Shown: piece after piece, positions 18,327 through 25,749 of the stretch | How the letters are laid out: every line of letters begins with the position of its first letter | How positions within the stretch are numbered: the stretch's first letter is position 1 | Assembly: GCF_009649635.1 (NCBI RefSeq) | Contig: NZ_WJII01000007.1 | Span: forward strand, 96,659-160,658 | DNA from: Microbacterium sp. SYP-A9085 | GTDB taxonomy: Bacteria > Actinomycetota > Actinomycetes > Actinomycetales > Microbacteriaceae | Direction of reading: 5' to 3' | Length of the DNA: 64,000 nt | The notes under the pieces: model-generated | Told to the model about the DNA's origin: nothing | Database searches by the model: none | What the model saw: the letters and a program-made list of their open reading frames with translations, nothing else | Made by a program: the position numbers and the translations under genes

Positions 18327-18989
18327 CTAGCGCCAGCCGGGCGCGACGAGTCCCGACTCGTACCCGATCACGACGAGCTGGGCGCGATCGCGAGCGTGCA
18401 GCTTCCGCATGATCCGGGAGACGTGCGTCTTCACGGTCAGCGGGGACAGGAACAGGTGCCGGGCCATCTCGTCATTCGTGAGCCCCTGTGCCACCAGGCG
18501 CAGCACCTCGGTTTCGCGCTCCGTGAGCTCGGCGAGAACTCGGGGGTCCGGGGCATCCCGGAGCCCGCCGGCGGCGCGTTCGAGCAGCCGTCGTGTGACG
18601 CCGGGGGACAGCAGCGCGTCGCCGGAGGCGACCACGCGCACCGCGCGGATGAGGTCGACGGGTTCGGTGTCCTTCACGAGAAATCCGCTGGCGCCGGCGC
18701 GGATAGCCCTGGCAACGTATTCGTCGAGTTCGAACGTCGTGACGATCACGACCCGCAGGCCGGTCAGGGCGGGGTCGGCGGCGATCTGCTCGGTGGTCCA
18801 CAGGCCGTCGCCGTCCGGCATCCGGATGTCGAGCAGCGCCACGTCGACCGGGGTCTCGCGCACAAGGCGCAGCAGTTCCTCGCCCCCGGAGGCCTCGACG
18901 AGGACCTCGATGTCGGGTTCGGAGTCGAGCAGGGCCCGGAATCCGGCGCGGACGAGCTGGTGATCGTCGGCGATCGCGACGCGGATCAT
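18327..18989 (-). CDS. NarL/LuxR-type response regulator
   Basis: 220 residues: receiver domain (~1-120) with acidic pocket ADDH, phospho-acceptor Asp54 in LLDIRMPDG, Thr in VIVTTF and Lys in FLVKD. A C-terminal LuxR helix-turn-helix follows (LTERETEVLRLVAQGLTNDE, then LSPLTVKTHVSRIM). The ATG at 18989 overlaps the stop of the kinase gene as ATGA, so the pair is translationally coupled; an in-frame ATG five codons upstream is less likely. Target genes are not deducible. Confidence 0.95.
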   Translation of the reverse strand: MIRVAIADDHQLVRAGFRALLDSEPDIEVLVEASGGEELLRLVRETPVDVALLDIRMPDGDGLWTTEQIAADPALTGLRVVIVTTFELDEYVARAIRAGASGFLVKDTEPVDLIRAVRVVASGDALLSPGVTRRLLERAAGGLRDAPDPRVLAELTERETEVLRLVAQGLTNDEMARHLFLSPLTVKTHVSRIMRKLHARDRAQLVVIGYESGLVAPGWR

Positions 18990-20158
18990 GCGGGCTCCTC
19001 CCACGGCAGCCGGGCGAGGACGCGCGTGCCGCCGAGCGGGCCGACGGTCAGGTCGACGGTGCCGCCCAGGAGCGCGGCGCGCTCGCGCATGCCGCGCACG
19101 CCGCCGCCTTCCGGACGGCCGGCGGACCCGACCCCGTCGTCGTCGACCGCGATCACGAGGACGTCGTCCTCGCAGCTCAGATGCACGACCGCGTGCGCCG
19201 CCTCGGAGTGGCGCACGACGTTCGTCAGCGCCTCCTGGACGATGCGGTAGGCGGCGGTCTGGATGCCGCTGCGCGGCATCCGTCCCCGCAGGCCGTCGTC
19301 GAGGGTCACCGTGAGGCCGTGGCCGGTGCGCTCGGCGACCAGCGCGGGGATCTCGGCGAGCTGGGCCTGCGGGGTTAGCGAGATGCCGGTGGGCGTGGTG
19401 CTGTCCGCGTCGTCGCCCCGCAGGATCGCCAGCACCCCGCGTACCTCGTCCAGTCCCGTCGCCGACAGTCGGCGAATGCTCGCCAGCGCTTCACGCGCGC
19501 GCTCGGGCTCCCGGTCGAACAGGTGCAGGCCGACACCGGACTGCACGGCGATCTGGCTGAGCGAATGGGCGAGCACGTCGTGCAGCTCGCGCGCGATCCG
19601 CGCGCGCTCGGCCTGGTCGTTCGCACGGCGCCGCTCGACCAGCTGCGCGCGGTGCGAGGCCGCGCGTTCGACGCGCCGACGGATGCCGGCGCCGATGGCG
19701 AAGCACAGGGCGAGGGCCAGCGTCGCGGCCGCTATCCGCAGCGGATGCCACGGGTGGCCGTTCACGCCGCCGACGACCACGACGACGAGCCACGCGGCGC
19801 CGACGGAGCCGAGCGCCCAGATGAGGGCGCCGCGCACGATCGCGCCGACGATGGCGAACGCCAGGGCGATCGGGGGAGGCCCTACCTCGGGCGGAAGGAA
19901 GAGGTCGGCGGTGACGATTGCGGCCACCACCGCGACGGTCAACCCGGGAAAGGCGCGTGCAGCCAGCAGCGCAAGGGCGGATGCCGCCGCCAGCGCCGTT
20001 GCCAGCAGCAGCCAGCGGGGTTCGGCTCTCAGCCAGAGCCCGACACCGATCGTCGGAGGCACCTGGACGAGGAAGGCAACGACCACCGGGACGTACAGCG
20101 TCACCCCGGGCGGCGGCCGGAACCGCGGGCCCGCCTGGTCCCACGGATGCTCCGGCAT
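18986..20158 (-). CDS. Sensor histidine kinase of the NarL/DesK class
   Basis: 390 residues: about four to six membrane helices in the first 155 residues, with almost no extracellular sensor domain. A HisKA_3 dimerisation helix follows with phospho-acceptor His193 in RIARELHDVLAHSLSQ, then an HATPase domain with NVVRHSEAAHA (N box), VDDDGVGS and GGGVRGMRERAALLGG. It partners the regulator at 18327-18989. The compact sensor suggests detection of membrane state or an intramembrane ligand, an inference only. Confidence 0.93.
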   Translation of the reverse strand: MPEHPWDQAGPRFRPPPGVTLYVPVVVAFLVQVPPTIGVGLWLRAEPRWLLLATALAAASALALLAARAFPGLTVAVVAAIVTADLFLPPEVGPPPIALAFAIVGAIVRGALIWALGSVGAAWLVVVVVGGVNGHPWHPLRIAAATLALALCFAIGAGIRRRVERAASHRAQLVERRRANDQAERARIARELHDVLAHSLSQIAVQSGVGLHLFDREPERAREALASIRRLSATGLDEVRGVLAILRGDDADSTTPTGISLTPQAQLAEIPALVAERTGHGLTVTLDDGLRGRMPRSGIQTAAYRIVQEALTNVVRHSEAAHAVVHLSCEDDVLVIAVDDDGVGSAGRPEGGGVRGMRERAALLGGTVDLTVGPLGGTRVLARLPWEEPA

Positions 20159-20204
20159 GCAGAAAGGCTACCCGTGCGCCGGCGTCGGCTCATCGGCCGA
20201 GCGG

Positions 20205-20241
20205 AGTGCGCGTGCGTACTCCCGGAGGAGTAGCGCGCACG
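20205..20241 (-). terminator. Imperfect hairpin after the exonuclease gene
   Basis: Stem formed by GTGCG(T)ACTCC and GGAGTAGCGCGCAC around 20207-20240, with a bulge. It lies 5 nt beyond the exonuclease stop on the minus strand and in front of the histidine kinase gene. No T-run seen. Confidence 0.4.
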
Positions 20242-20245
20242 GGCG

Positions 20246-21202
20246 TCAGGCGGACGGGGCGCCGGACATCGCCTCCAGGATACGGGTCATCGAGGCGCCG
20301 AGGCCGAGCCGGTCGGCGAGTTCCGCGCCGCGGGCACGGGTCGCGGCATCCACCTCCGGCAGCCGGGTGGACGCCACCGCGATCGGGGCGTCCGCGGCAA
20401 CGCGGACCACCGTCGGGGCGACCGTCAGGTAGTCGTGCGCCTCACCGATCTTCGCGCGCACGCGCGGCGTCATCCCGGGGTCGCCGTCGGCGGCGGCGGC
20501 CATCACGGCGTCGAGGGAGCCGTACGTGCGCAGAAGCGCCGCCGCGGATTTCTCGCCGATGCCGGAGACTCCGGGAAGCCCGTCGGAGGGATCGCCACGA
20601 AGGGTGGCGAAGTCGGCGTACTGGTCGGCGCGGATGCCGTACCGTTCGCCGATCACGGCGTCGGTGACATCCTCGAGGTTGCTCATGCCGCGGGCCGTGT
20701 AGACGACGCGGACACCGCGGGCGTCCTCGACGAGTTGGAAGAGGTCGCGGTCGCCGGTGACGACGTCGACCGGCGTCTGCGCGCGGGCGGCGAGGGTGCC
20801 GATGATGTCGTCGGCTTCGTAGCCGGGAGCGCCCACGATGGGCAGACCCAGGGCGCCCAGTGTCTCGCGGATCAGCGGCACCTGCGCGGTGAGCGCGTCG
20901 GGCACCTCTTCGACGTCGGGACCGCCGTCGACGAGCCGTGCGACGCGGTGCGCCTTGTAGGTCGGGATGAGGTCGACCCGCCACTGCGGGCGCCAGTCGT
21001 CGTCCCAGCACGCGACCAGATCGGTGGGGCGGTAGCTCGTGAGGAGCTTCGCGATGATGTCGAGGAACCCGCGCACCGCGTTGATCGGCGTGCCGTCGGG
21101 CGCCTTGACCGAATCGGGGACGCCGAAGAAGGCGCGGAAGTAGAGGGACGCGGAGTCGAGCAGAAGCAACTTCTCGGGGTGCGGTGCGAGGGGCTCGGTC
21201 AC
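20246..21202 (-). CDS. 5'-3' exonuclease (Pol I-like FEN domain)
   Basis: 318-residue stand-alone 5' nuclease, homologous to the N-terminal domain of DNA polymerase I. Visible are KLLLLDSASLYFRAFFG with the first metal Asp, YEADDIIGTLA and VTGDRDLFQLVED with acidic metal ligands, and the helix-hairpin-helix LPGVSGIGEKSAAALL. GTG 21202 is chosen because it gives the standard N-terminus MTEPLAPHPEKLLLL; the upstream open frame is shadow. Role: flap and primer removal or repair. Polymerase I itself is not in the window. Confidence 0.93.
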   Translation of the reverse strand: MTEPLAPHPEKLLLLDSASLYFRAFFGVPDSVKAPDGTPINAVRGFLDIIAKLLTSYRPTDLVACWDDDWRPQWRVDLIPTYKAHRVARLVDGGPDVEEVPDALTAQVPLIRETLGALGLPIVGAPGYEADDIIGTLAARAQTPVDVVTGDRDLFQLVEDARGVRVVYTARGMSNLEDVTDAVIGERYGIRADQYADFATLRGDPSDGLPGVSGIGEKSAAALLRTYGSLDAVMAAAADGDPGMTPRVRAKIGEAHDYLTVAPTVVRVAADAPIAVASTRLPEVDAATRARGAELADRLGLGASMTRILEAMSGAPSA

Positions 21203-21249
21203 GCGCCAAGTCTGGCATGACGCAGGGGTGGGGACGAGGCTGGCGGCTC

Positions 21250-22092
21250 TCAGCAGCCGGGTCCGGTGGGATCCTCCGTGCAGGTGTAGGCGACGAGGGC
21301 GGTGCGGGCCTCGAGGATCCGGAGGCTCTGCTCGGCGCTCGTGGAGGTGACGTAACCCGCGACGGCCTGCGTCTGCCCGGTGTCGAACGTGACCACGGGA
21401 CTGTAGGAGACGGTGACCGCGGCGGTGTAGGTGCCGCGCTCCGCGTAGACGTGACTTGTCGGCGTCGGCGTGAACTGCGCGTCGCCGCGCTGGGTCCAGG
21501 ACCTGCCGGGCGTGGTCGTGGTGGATGTCGTGCCGTCGCCGTACGTCCACGTGAAGTGGTGCGGCGTGAAGCGGACCGACACGTCGTGGTCGAACAGTTC
21601 GCCGTGCAGCGTCTGCGGCGGCGCGGCCGCAACGAGGTTCAGCGGAAGGCCGGCGATGCCGACGTGGTCCGGCTCGGTCGCGAGGGTCGGCGGCGTCGGG
21701 CGGAACGTCACGAGGTCGGTCAGGGTCACGGTCGGGATGGGGGTCGTCGACGTCGCTGGGCCGGGCGTCGGGGCGACCCGGCACTCGATGCTGGGCACTT
21801 GGCAGTCGACGGGGAGATTCTCACCGGGCACCGCCGGCCGTGCATCGGGGTTCGGGTGCGGGACGGGCTGCGAAGGGGTGGGGTTGCGTGTTCTTGGCCC
21901 TCGACCGGTCTGATCTTCGTCTGCATGCTGAGTCTTTTCGCCCGTGATCTCTACTCTGTCGTTCTTGTTGCTGGATACGCACTTGATCTGGAGCAGCGTG
22001 CAGGACTCGCCGACAGAAACCGCCGTCGGTTGCGGCGAGCCCCATCCGCTCGCCACGATGATCGACGCCAACAGGGCGAGTACTACTCGCAT
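21250..22092 (-). CDS. Secreted PKD-like domain protein
   Basis: 280 residues with a short N-terminal signal peptide (MRVVLALLASIIVASGWG), a Pro-rich low-complexity stretch (~55-95), and a C-terminal PKD-like beta-sandwich (~165-265) with FTWTYGDGTTSTTTT, HVYAERGTYTAAVTVSYS and a Cys pair at the end. No catalytic signature. Its start overlaps the end of the lipoprotein gene by 10 bp, so the two are coupled. Codons here are less strictly GC-ending near the start than in neighbouring genes, hinting at faster evolution or transfer. Confidence 0.8.
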   Translation of the reverse strand: MRVVLALLASIIVASGWGSPQPTAVSVGESCTLLQIKCVSSNKNDRVEITGEKTQHADEDQTGRGPRTRNPTPSQPVPHPNPDARPAVPGENLPVDCQVPSIECRVAPTPGPATSTTPIPTVTLTDLVTFRPTPPTLATEPDHVGIAGLPLNLVAAAPPQTLHGELFDHDVSVRFTPHHFTWTYGDGTTSTTTTPGRSWTQRGDAQFTPTPTSHVYAERGTYTAAVTVSYSPVVTFDTGQTQAVAGYVTSTSAEQSLRILEARTALVAYTCTEDPTGPGC

Positions 22093-22622
22093 GATGGTCC
22101 GCTATCCCGGCCGTCGACAAAGGAAACTAGCCAGCCGGTGTTTGAATTCGCGGCCGCGAATGTCACGACAATCGTTTGCATGTCGCCGCGGTCGGGCGCA
22201 ACCATGGATTTGCCATCTTTGCCAAGGAGATCGACCGTGCTCACGTCGACGCATGCGTCCATGGCTATCGAATTCGGGGAGTACGGGACTGATCTAGACG
22301 CCTGAATCAGGGTCAAGACGCTGTCGCCAGTTAGCGTCCAGCCGTCGGCATGCATCTTCGTCAGGGACTTCTTCTCGCTGTTCAGTGCCTCGCCGGTTTC
22401 CCACTTATAGACGTCTTCAAACGTTGCGGGATCACGCAAGTCGACCTTGTTCAAAGCATCGACGTATGCGCGATACGTCGCCTCGGCGGCCTGGTATGCC
22501 TGGGCCTGGCTCGTGAAGCGCGGCGTCGGGGTGGGTGTCGGCTCGGCCTGCGGGGCGCAGCCGGTCACGAGCGCGACGACGCTCAGAGCGGCCAGACCGA
22601 AGGCAGGCAGTCGATGAGACAC
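22083..22622 (-). CDS. Lipoprotein of unknown function
   Basis: 179 residues. A lipobox VVALVTGC places the lipidated Cys at 22, followed by a Pro/Thr linker (EPTPTPTPRF), then an alpha-rich and beta domain (AYQAAEATYRAYVDALNKVD, WTLTGDSVLTLIQAS) ending in a Cys pair (Cys143, Cys178). It resembles extracytoplasmic NTF2-like folds in outline, but this is a guess. Upstream partner of the PKD-like gene. Its 5' flank carries the 114-bp repeats. Confidence 0.75.
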   Translation of the reverse strand: MSHRLPAFGLAALSVVALVTGCAPQAEPTPTPTPRFTSQAQAYQAAEATYRAYVDALNKVDLRDPATFEDVYKWETGEALNSEKKSLTKMHADGWTLTGDSVLTLIQASRSVPYSPNSIAMDACVDVSTVDLLGKDGKSMVAPDRGDMQTIVVTFAAANSNTGWLVSFVDGRDSGPSCE

Positions 22623-22718
22623 ATGCCCACGGTAGCGACACCGGGCCGCACGCCGCCGGACTTATCCACAGGCGCGGACCGCGGCATCCCGGGTCGTCCG
22701 ATGCGCCACCTTCCGACC

Positions 22719-22832
22719 GGTCGCAGAAGATGCGGATCTGGGGCGCCGGACGCCACCCCTAGTGGGACGCGTGAGCGGCCGTGTCGCAGAAGATGCTGTG
22801 CTGAAGGCGGATAAGCCGCATGTTCTGTGACC
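22719..22832. repeat. Intergenic 114-bp repeat, copy A, with inverted ends
   Basis: Starts GGTCGCAGAAGATGCGG and ends CCGCATGTTCTGTGACC; the two ends are inverted repeats with 15 of 17 matches. It also contains a second internal TCGCAGAAGATG and the conserved TAGTGGGACGCG. A second copy of identical length lies 155 bp downstream in the same orientation. No coding potential. Confidence 0.85.
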
Positions 22833-22873
22833 TGTCCGCGCCGGGGTGGCCCGCGGTGGACTGCATGGCATCC

Positions 22874-22987
22874 GGTCGCAGAAGATGTGGGTTTGCGGCG
22901 CCGGATGCCACCTTTAGTGGGACGCGCCCCCCAGCGCGTCGCAAAAGATGCGGGATCGAGGGCGGATAAGCCGCATGTTGTGTGACA
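22874..22987. repeat. Intergenic 114-bp repeat, copy B
   Basis: Same length and orientation as copy A; by hand alignment 90 of 114 positions agree without gaps. The ends (GGTCGCAGAAGATGTGG and CCGCATGTTGTGTGACA) pair at about 12 of 17 positions. The best-conserved parts are the left end, TAGTGGGACGCG and GGCGGATAAGCCGCATGTT. Confidence 0.85.
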
Positions 22988-23085
22988 CGATCCGTCCCAC
23001 CGGCGCCGTCCCACCGGCGGCATTCCACCGCACCCGCGATCCACCTACCGCCCCGACGCCGCAGAGCGCGCCTATAGTCTCGAGC

Positions 23086-23448
23086 ATGGATGACGCACAC
23101 CGCGCCGAGCTCGGCGAACTGCTGCGCGAGCGGCGCGCGTCGGTCGAGGAGACGCTCGTGGTTCTCACCTCGGACCTCGAGGCCCTCGCCGCCGCGCGCA
23201 CCGATTCCACCGCCGACGACGAGCACGACCCGGAGGGCGTCACCCTCTCCGGCGAATGGTCACGACTGGAGGGTCTGCGCGTCCAGCAGGAGCGCGAGCG
23301 GACCGCCCTGGACGCCGCCATCGCCCGTTGGGATGCCGGCGACTACGGCGTGTGCAAGAGCTGCGGCCGTCCGATCCCGGTCGGGCGCCTGCGGGTGCGC
23401 CCGATGGCGACCCTGTGCGTGTCGTGCGCGGAGCGGGCCGGCGTCTGA
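23086..23448 (+). CDS. DksA/TraR family C4 zinc-finger protein
   Basis: 120 residues: N-terminal coiled coil (~1-75) with an Asp-rich hairpin turn (DSTADDEHDPEG), then a C4 zinc finger (CKSCGRPIPVGRLRVRP and, 20 residues on, CVSC). This is the shape of DksA, which inserts into the RNA polymerase secondary channel; DksA-like proteins in actinobacteria are of uncertain function. ATG 23086 follows TATAGT (23073-23078) by 7 nt, so it is probably leaderless. The 114-bp repeats end ~100 bp upstream. Confidence 0.9.
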   Translation: MDDAHRAELGELLRERRASVEETLVVLTSDLEALAAARTDSTADDEHDPEGVTLSGEWSRLEGLRVQQERERTALDAAIARWDAGDYGVCKSCGRPIPVGRLRVRPMATLCVSCAERAGV

Positions 23449-23464
23449 TCCGCGCCCGCGCATC

Positions 23465-23962
23465 TCAGTCGGCCGGACGCCGGCGCTGCAGATCCCGCGC
23501 CGCCTCACCGGGCGTGCGGTCCAGCAGCCGCGTCGGCCAGGTGAGGTCCCAGCCGGCGTTCTGCGCGCGGGAGGCCCGCAGGCTCTCCGCCGTGTACCCG
23601 GACGAACGCGGCACTGACGCGAGGAACGCGTCGTAGCGTCGCAGCCGGATGCCGAGCGCCGTCGTGGTCGCGCCGATGCGATCCACGTCGGCCCAGTCGA
23701 TCCGCCCGCCGCCGCCGAGGGCTATACCGTCATCGTCCGCACGCAGCGGCACGGTCCGGCGCCACTGCGTGATGAACGCGGACCCGCCGCCGATGCCGAA
23801 GAACGCCACCGCCCCGGTGCCGACGATCACGTTCAGCGTCTGGGTGGGAGCCAGCAGCAGGACGACGACCCCCATCGCCGTGAACAGCGCACACACGATC
23901 ACCAGGACGATGAGCGCACGGCGCGGGGAGACGATCCGGACGGGGGCGGTGGAGGCGGCCAT
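23465..23962 (-). CDS. Two-helix membrane protein with PH-like domain
   Basis: 165 residues from ATG 23962: two hydrophobic helices (~13-35 and ~42-63) followed by a soluble C-terminal domain (LRADDDGIALGGGGRIDWAD, VDRIGATTTALGIRLRRYDA) that looks like the bacterial PH/STM3941-type fold seen in many small actinobacterial membrane proteins. The upstream frame is open but without a start signal. Convergent with the DksA-like gene, divergent from rpsA. Function unknown. Confidence 0.75.
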   Translation of the reverse strand: MAASTAPVRIVSPRRALIVLVIVCALFTAMGVVVLLLAPTQTLNVIVGTGAVAFFGIGGGSAFITQWRRTVPLRADDDGIALGGGGRIDWADVDRIGATTTALGIRLRRYDAFLASVPRSSGYTAESLRASRAQNAGWDLTWPTRLLDRTPGEAARDLQRRRPAD

Positions 23963-24012
23963 CCCCCCACGGTAATCGGCCCCGGGAACATCGCAGACGA
24001 CGACGCCGTTCT

Positions 24013-24018
24013 GATACT
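24013..24018 (+). promoter_or_regulatory. Candidate -10 box for rpsA with ~150-nt leader
   Basis: TGATACT is an extended -10-like motif. If used, the rpsA message has a leader of about 150 nt, unlike the many leaderless genes here. Leaders of S1 genes in other bacteria are targets of autogenous control; no specific structure is identified here. Confidence 0.4.
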
Positions 24019-24177
24019 CTGGAGTGTCATTCGTGTGGCGATGGTTTCGCGCGCTCGTGACACGCAACACAATCCGCTCCGCTCCGGCATCCGCCGTGAC
24101 CGTCGACGCCTTCGGGATGTCGCGCGGGACAGCGTGCCGGGGCCCGACACATCAACCCAACAAGGACAACCCACTAC

Positions 24178-25629
24178 ATGACTACCGCAACGACCGCCCC
24201 GGCCGCCAAGCAGGTCGCGATCAACGACATCGGATCTGCCGAGGACTTCCTGGCCGCGGTCGAGAAGACGCTGAAGTTCTTCAACGACGGAGACCTCATC
24301 GAAGGCACTGTCGTCAAGATCGACCGCGACGAGGTCCTCCTCGACGTCGGCTACAAGACCGAGGGCGTCATCCCCTCGCGCGAGCTTTCCATCAAGCATG
24401 ACGTCGACCCGAACGAGGTCGTTGGCGTCGGCGACCAGGTCGAGGCGCTGGTTCTCCAGAAGGAGGACAAGGAAGGCCGCCTCATCCTCTCCAAGAAGCG
24501 TGCGCAGTACGAGCGCGCGTGGGGCGACGTGGAGAAGATCAAGGAGAACGACGGCGTCGTGACCGGTCAGGTCATCGAGGTCGTGAAGGGCGGTCTCATC
24601 GTCGACATCGGGTTGCGCGGCTTCCTCCCGGCATCCCTCATCGAGTTGCGTCGCGTCCGCGACCTGACCCCGTACCTGGGCCAGGAGCTCGAGGCGAAGA
24701 TCCTCGAACTGGACAAGAACCGCAACAACGTGGTGCTCTCTCGCCGCGCCCTGCTCGAGCAGACGCAGTCGGAGTCCCGCACGAACTTCCTCAACAACCT
24801 GCACAAGGGCCAGGTCCGCAAGGGCACGGTCTCCTCGATCGTCAACTTCGGCGCGTTCGTCGACCTGGGCGGCGTGGACGGCCTCGTGCATGTCTCCGAG
24901 CTGTCCTGGAAGCACATCGAGCACGCGTCCGAGGTCGTCGAGGTCGGCCAGGAGGTCACCGTCGAGATCCTCGAGGTGGACCTGGACCGTGAGCGCGTGT
25001 CGCTGTCGCTGAAGGCGACGCAGGAGGACCCGTGGCAGGTCTTCGCACGGACTCACGCGATCGGCCAGATAGCACCGGGCAAGGTCACCAAGCTCGTTCC
25101 GTTCGGCGCCTTCGTGCGCGTCGCGGACGGCATCGAGGGCCTCGTGCACATCTCCGAGCTGTCCGGCAAGCACGTCGAGCTGGCCGAGCAGGTCGTCTCG
25201 GTGGGTGAAGAGGTCTTCGTCAAGGTCATCGACATCGACCTGGAGCGCCGGCGCATCTCGCTGTCGCTGAAGCAGGCGAACGACGCCGTCGACCCGTTCG
25301 GTACCGAGTTCGACCCGGCCCTCTACGGCATGGCCACCGAGTACGACGAGAACGGGGAGTACAAGTACCCCGAGGGATTCGACCCGGAGACCAACCAGTG
25401 GAAGGAAGGCTTCGACGAGCAGCGCGAGAAGTGGGAGCAGGAGTACGCCGCTGCTCAGGCGCGCTGGGAGGCCCACAAGGCGCAGGTCGCGAAGGCTCAG
25501 GAGGCGGAGGCCGCCGGCTTCCGCGAGACCGAGGCTGCGCCGTCCTTCGCGGGCGACTCGACCCCGGCGGGCACCCTCGCCGACGACGAGGCCCTCGCCG
25601 CGCTGCGGGAGAAGCTCGCCGGCCGCTGA
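24178..25629 (+). CDS. rpsA: 30S ribosomal protein S1
   Basis: 483 residues with four S1 OB-fold repeats (starting around residues 40, 125, 212 and 297), for example GTVSSIVNFGAFVDLGGVDG and KVTKLVPFGAFVRVADGIEG, and an acidic, coiled C-terminal tail. Four repeats is the normal actinobacterial form. ATG 24178 is preceded by AAGGAC at an 11-nt distance. S1 promotes initiation on structured leaders. Codon use is highly biased to C/G-ending codons, as expected for a highly expressed gene. A strong terminator follows. Confidence 0.97.
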   Translation: MTTATTAPAAKQVAINDIGSAEDFLAAVEKTLKFFNDGDLIEGTVVKIDRDEVLLDVGYKTEGVIPSRELSIKHDVDPNEVVGVGDQVEALVLQKEDKEGRLILSKKRAQYERAWGDVEKIKENDGVVTGQVIEVVKGGLIVDIGLRGFLPASLIELRRVRDLTPYLGQELEAKILELDKNRNNVVLSRRALLEQTQSESRTNFLNNLHKGQVRKGTVSSIVNFGAFVDLGGVDGLVHVSELSWKHIEHASEVVEVGQEVTVEILEVDLDRERVSLSLKATQEDPWQVFARTHAIGQIAPGKVTKLVPFGAFVRVADGIEGLVHISELSGKHVELAEQVVSVGEEVFVKVIDIDLERRRISLSLKQANDAVDPFGTEFDPALYGMATEYDENGEYKYPEGFDPETNQWKEGFDEQREKWEQEYAAAQARWEAHKAQVAKAQEAEAAGFRETEAAPSFAGDSTPAGTLADDEALAALREKLAGR

Positions 25630-25658
25630 GCCAGTGACCGGGATCGCATTGATCCTGC

Positions 25659-25690
25659 AGAGGACCGGAGCCTTCGGGCTCCGGTCCTCT
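25659..25690 (+). terminator. Rho-independent terminator after rpsA
   Basis: A perfect 14-bp stem (AGAGGACCGGAGCC / GGCTCCGGTCCTCT) closes on a TTCG tetraloop. It begins 30 nt after the rpsA stop. Confidence 0.92.
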
Positions 25691-25749
25691 CGCATTCCCA
25701 CCCCCGTGCGCTCCCCGCGTTTGCCGCGCCGACACGGTACGTTCGCTGT

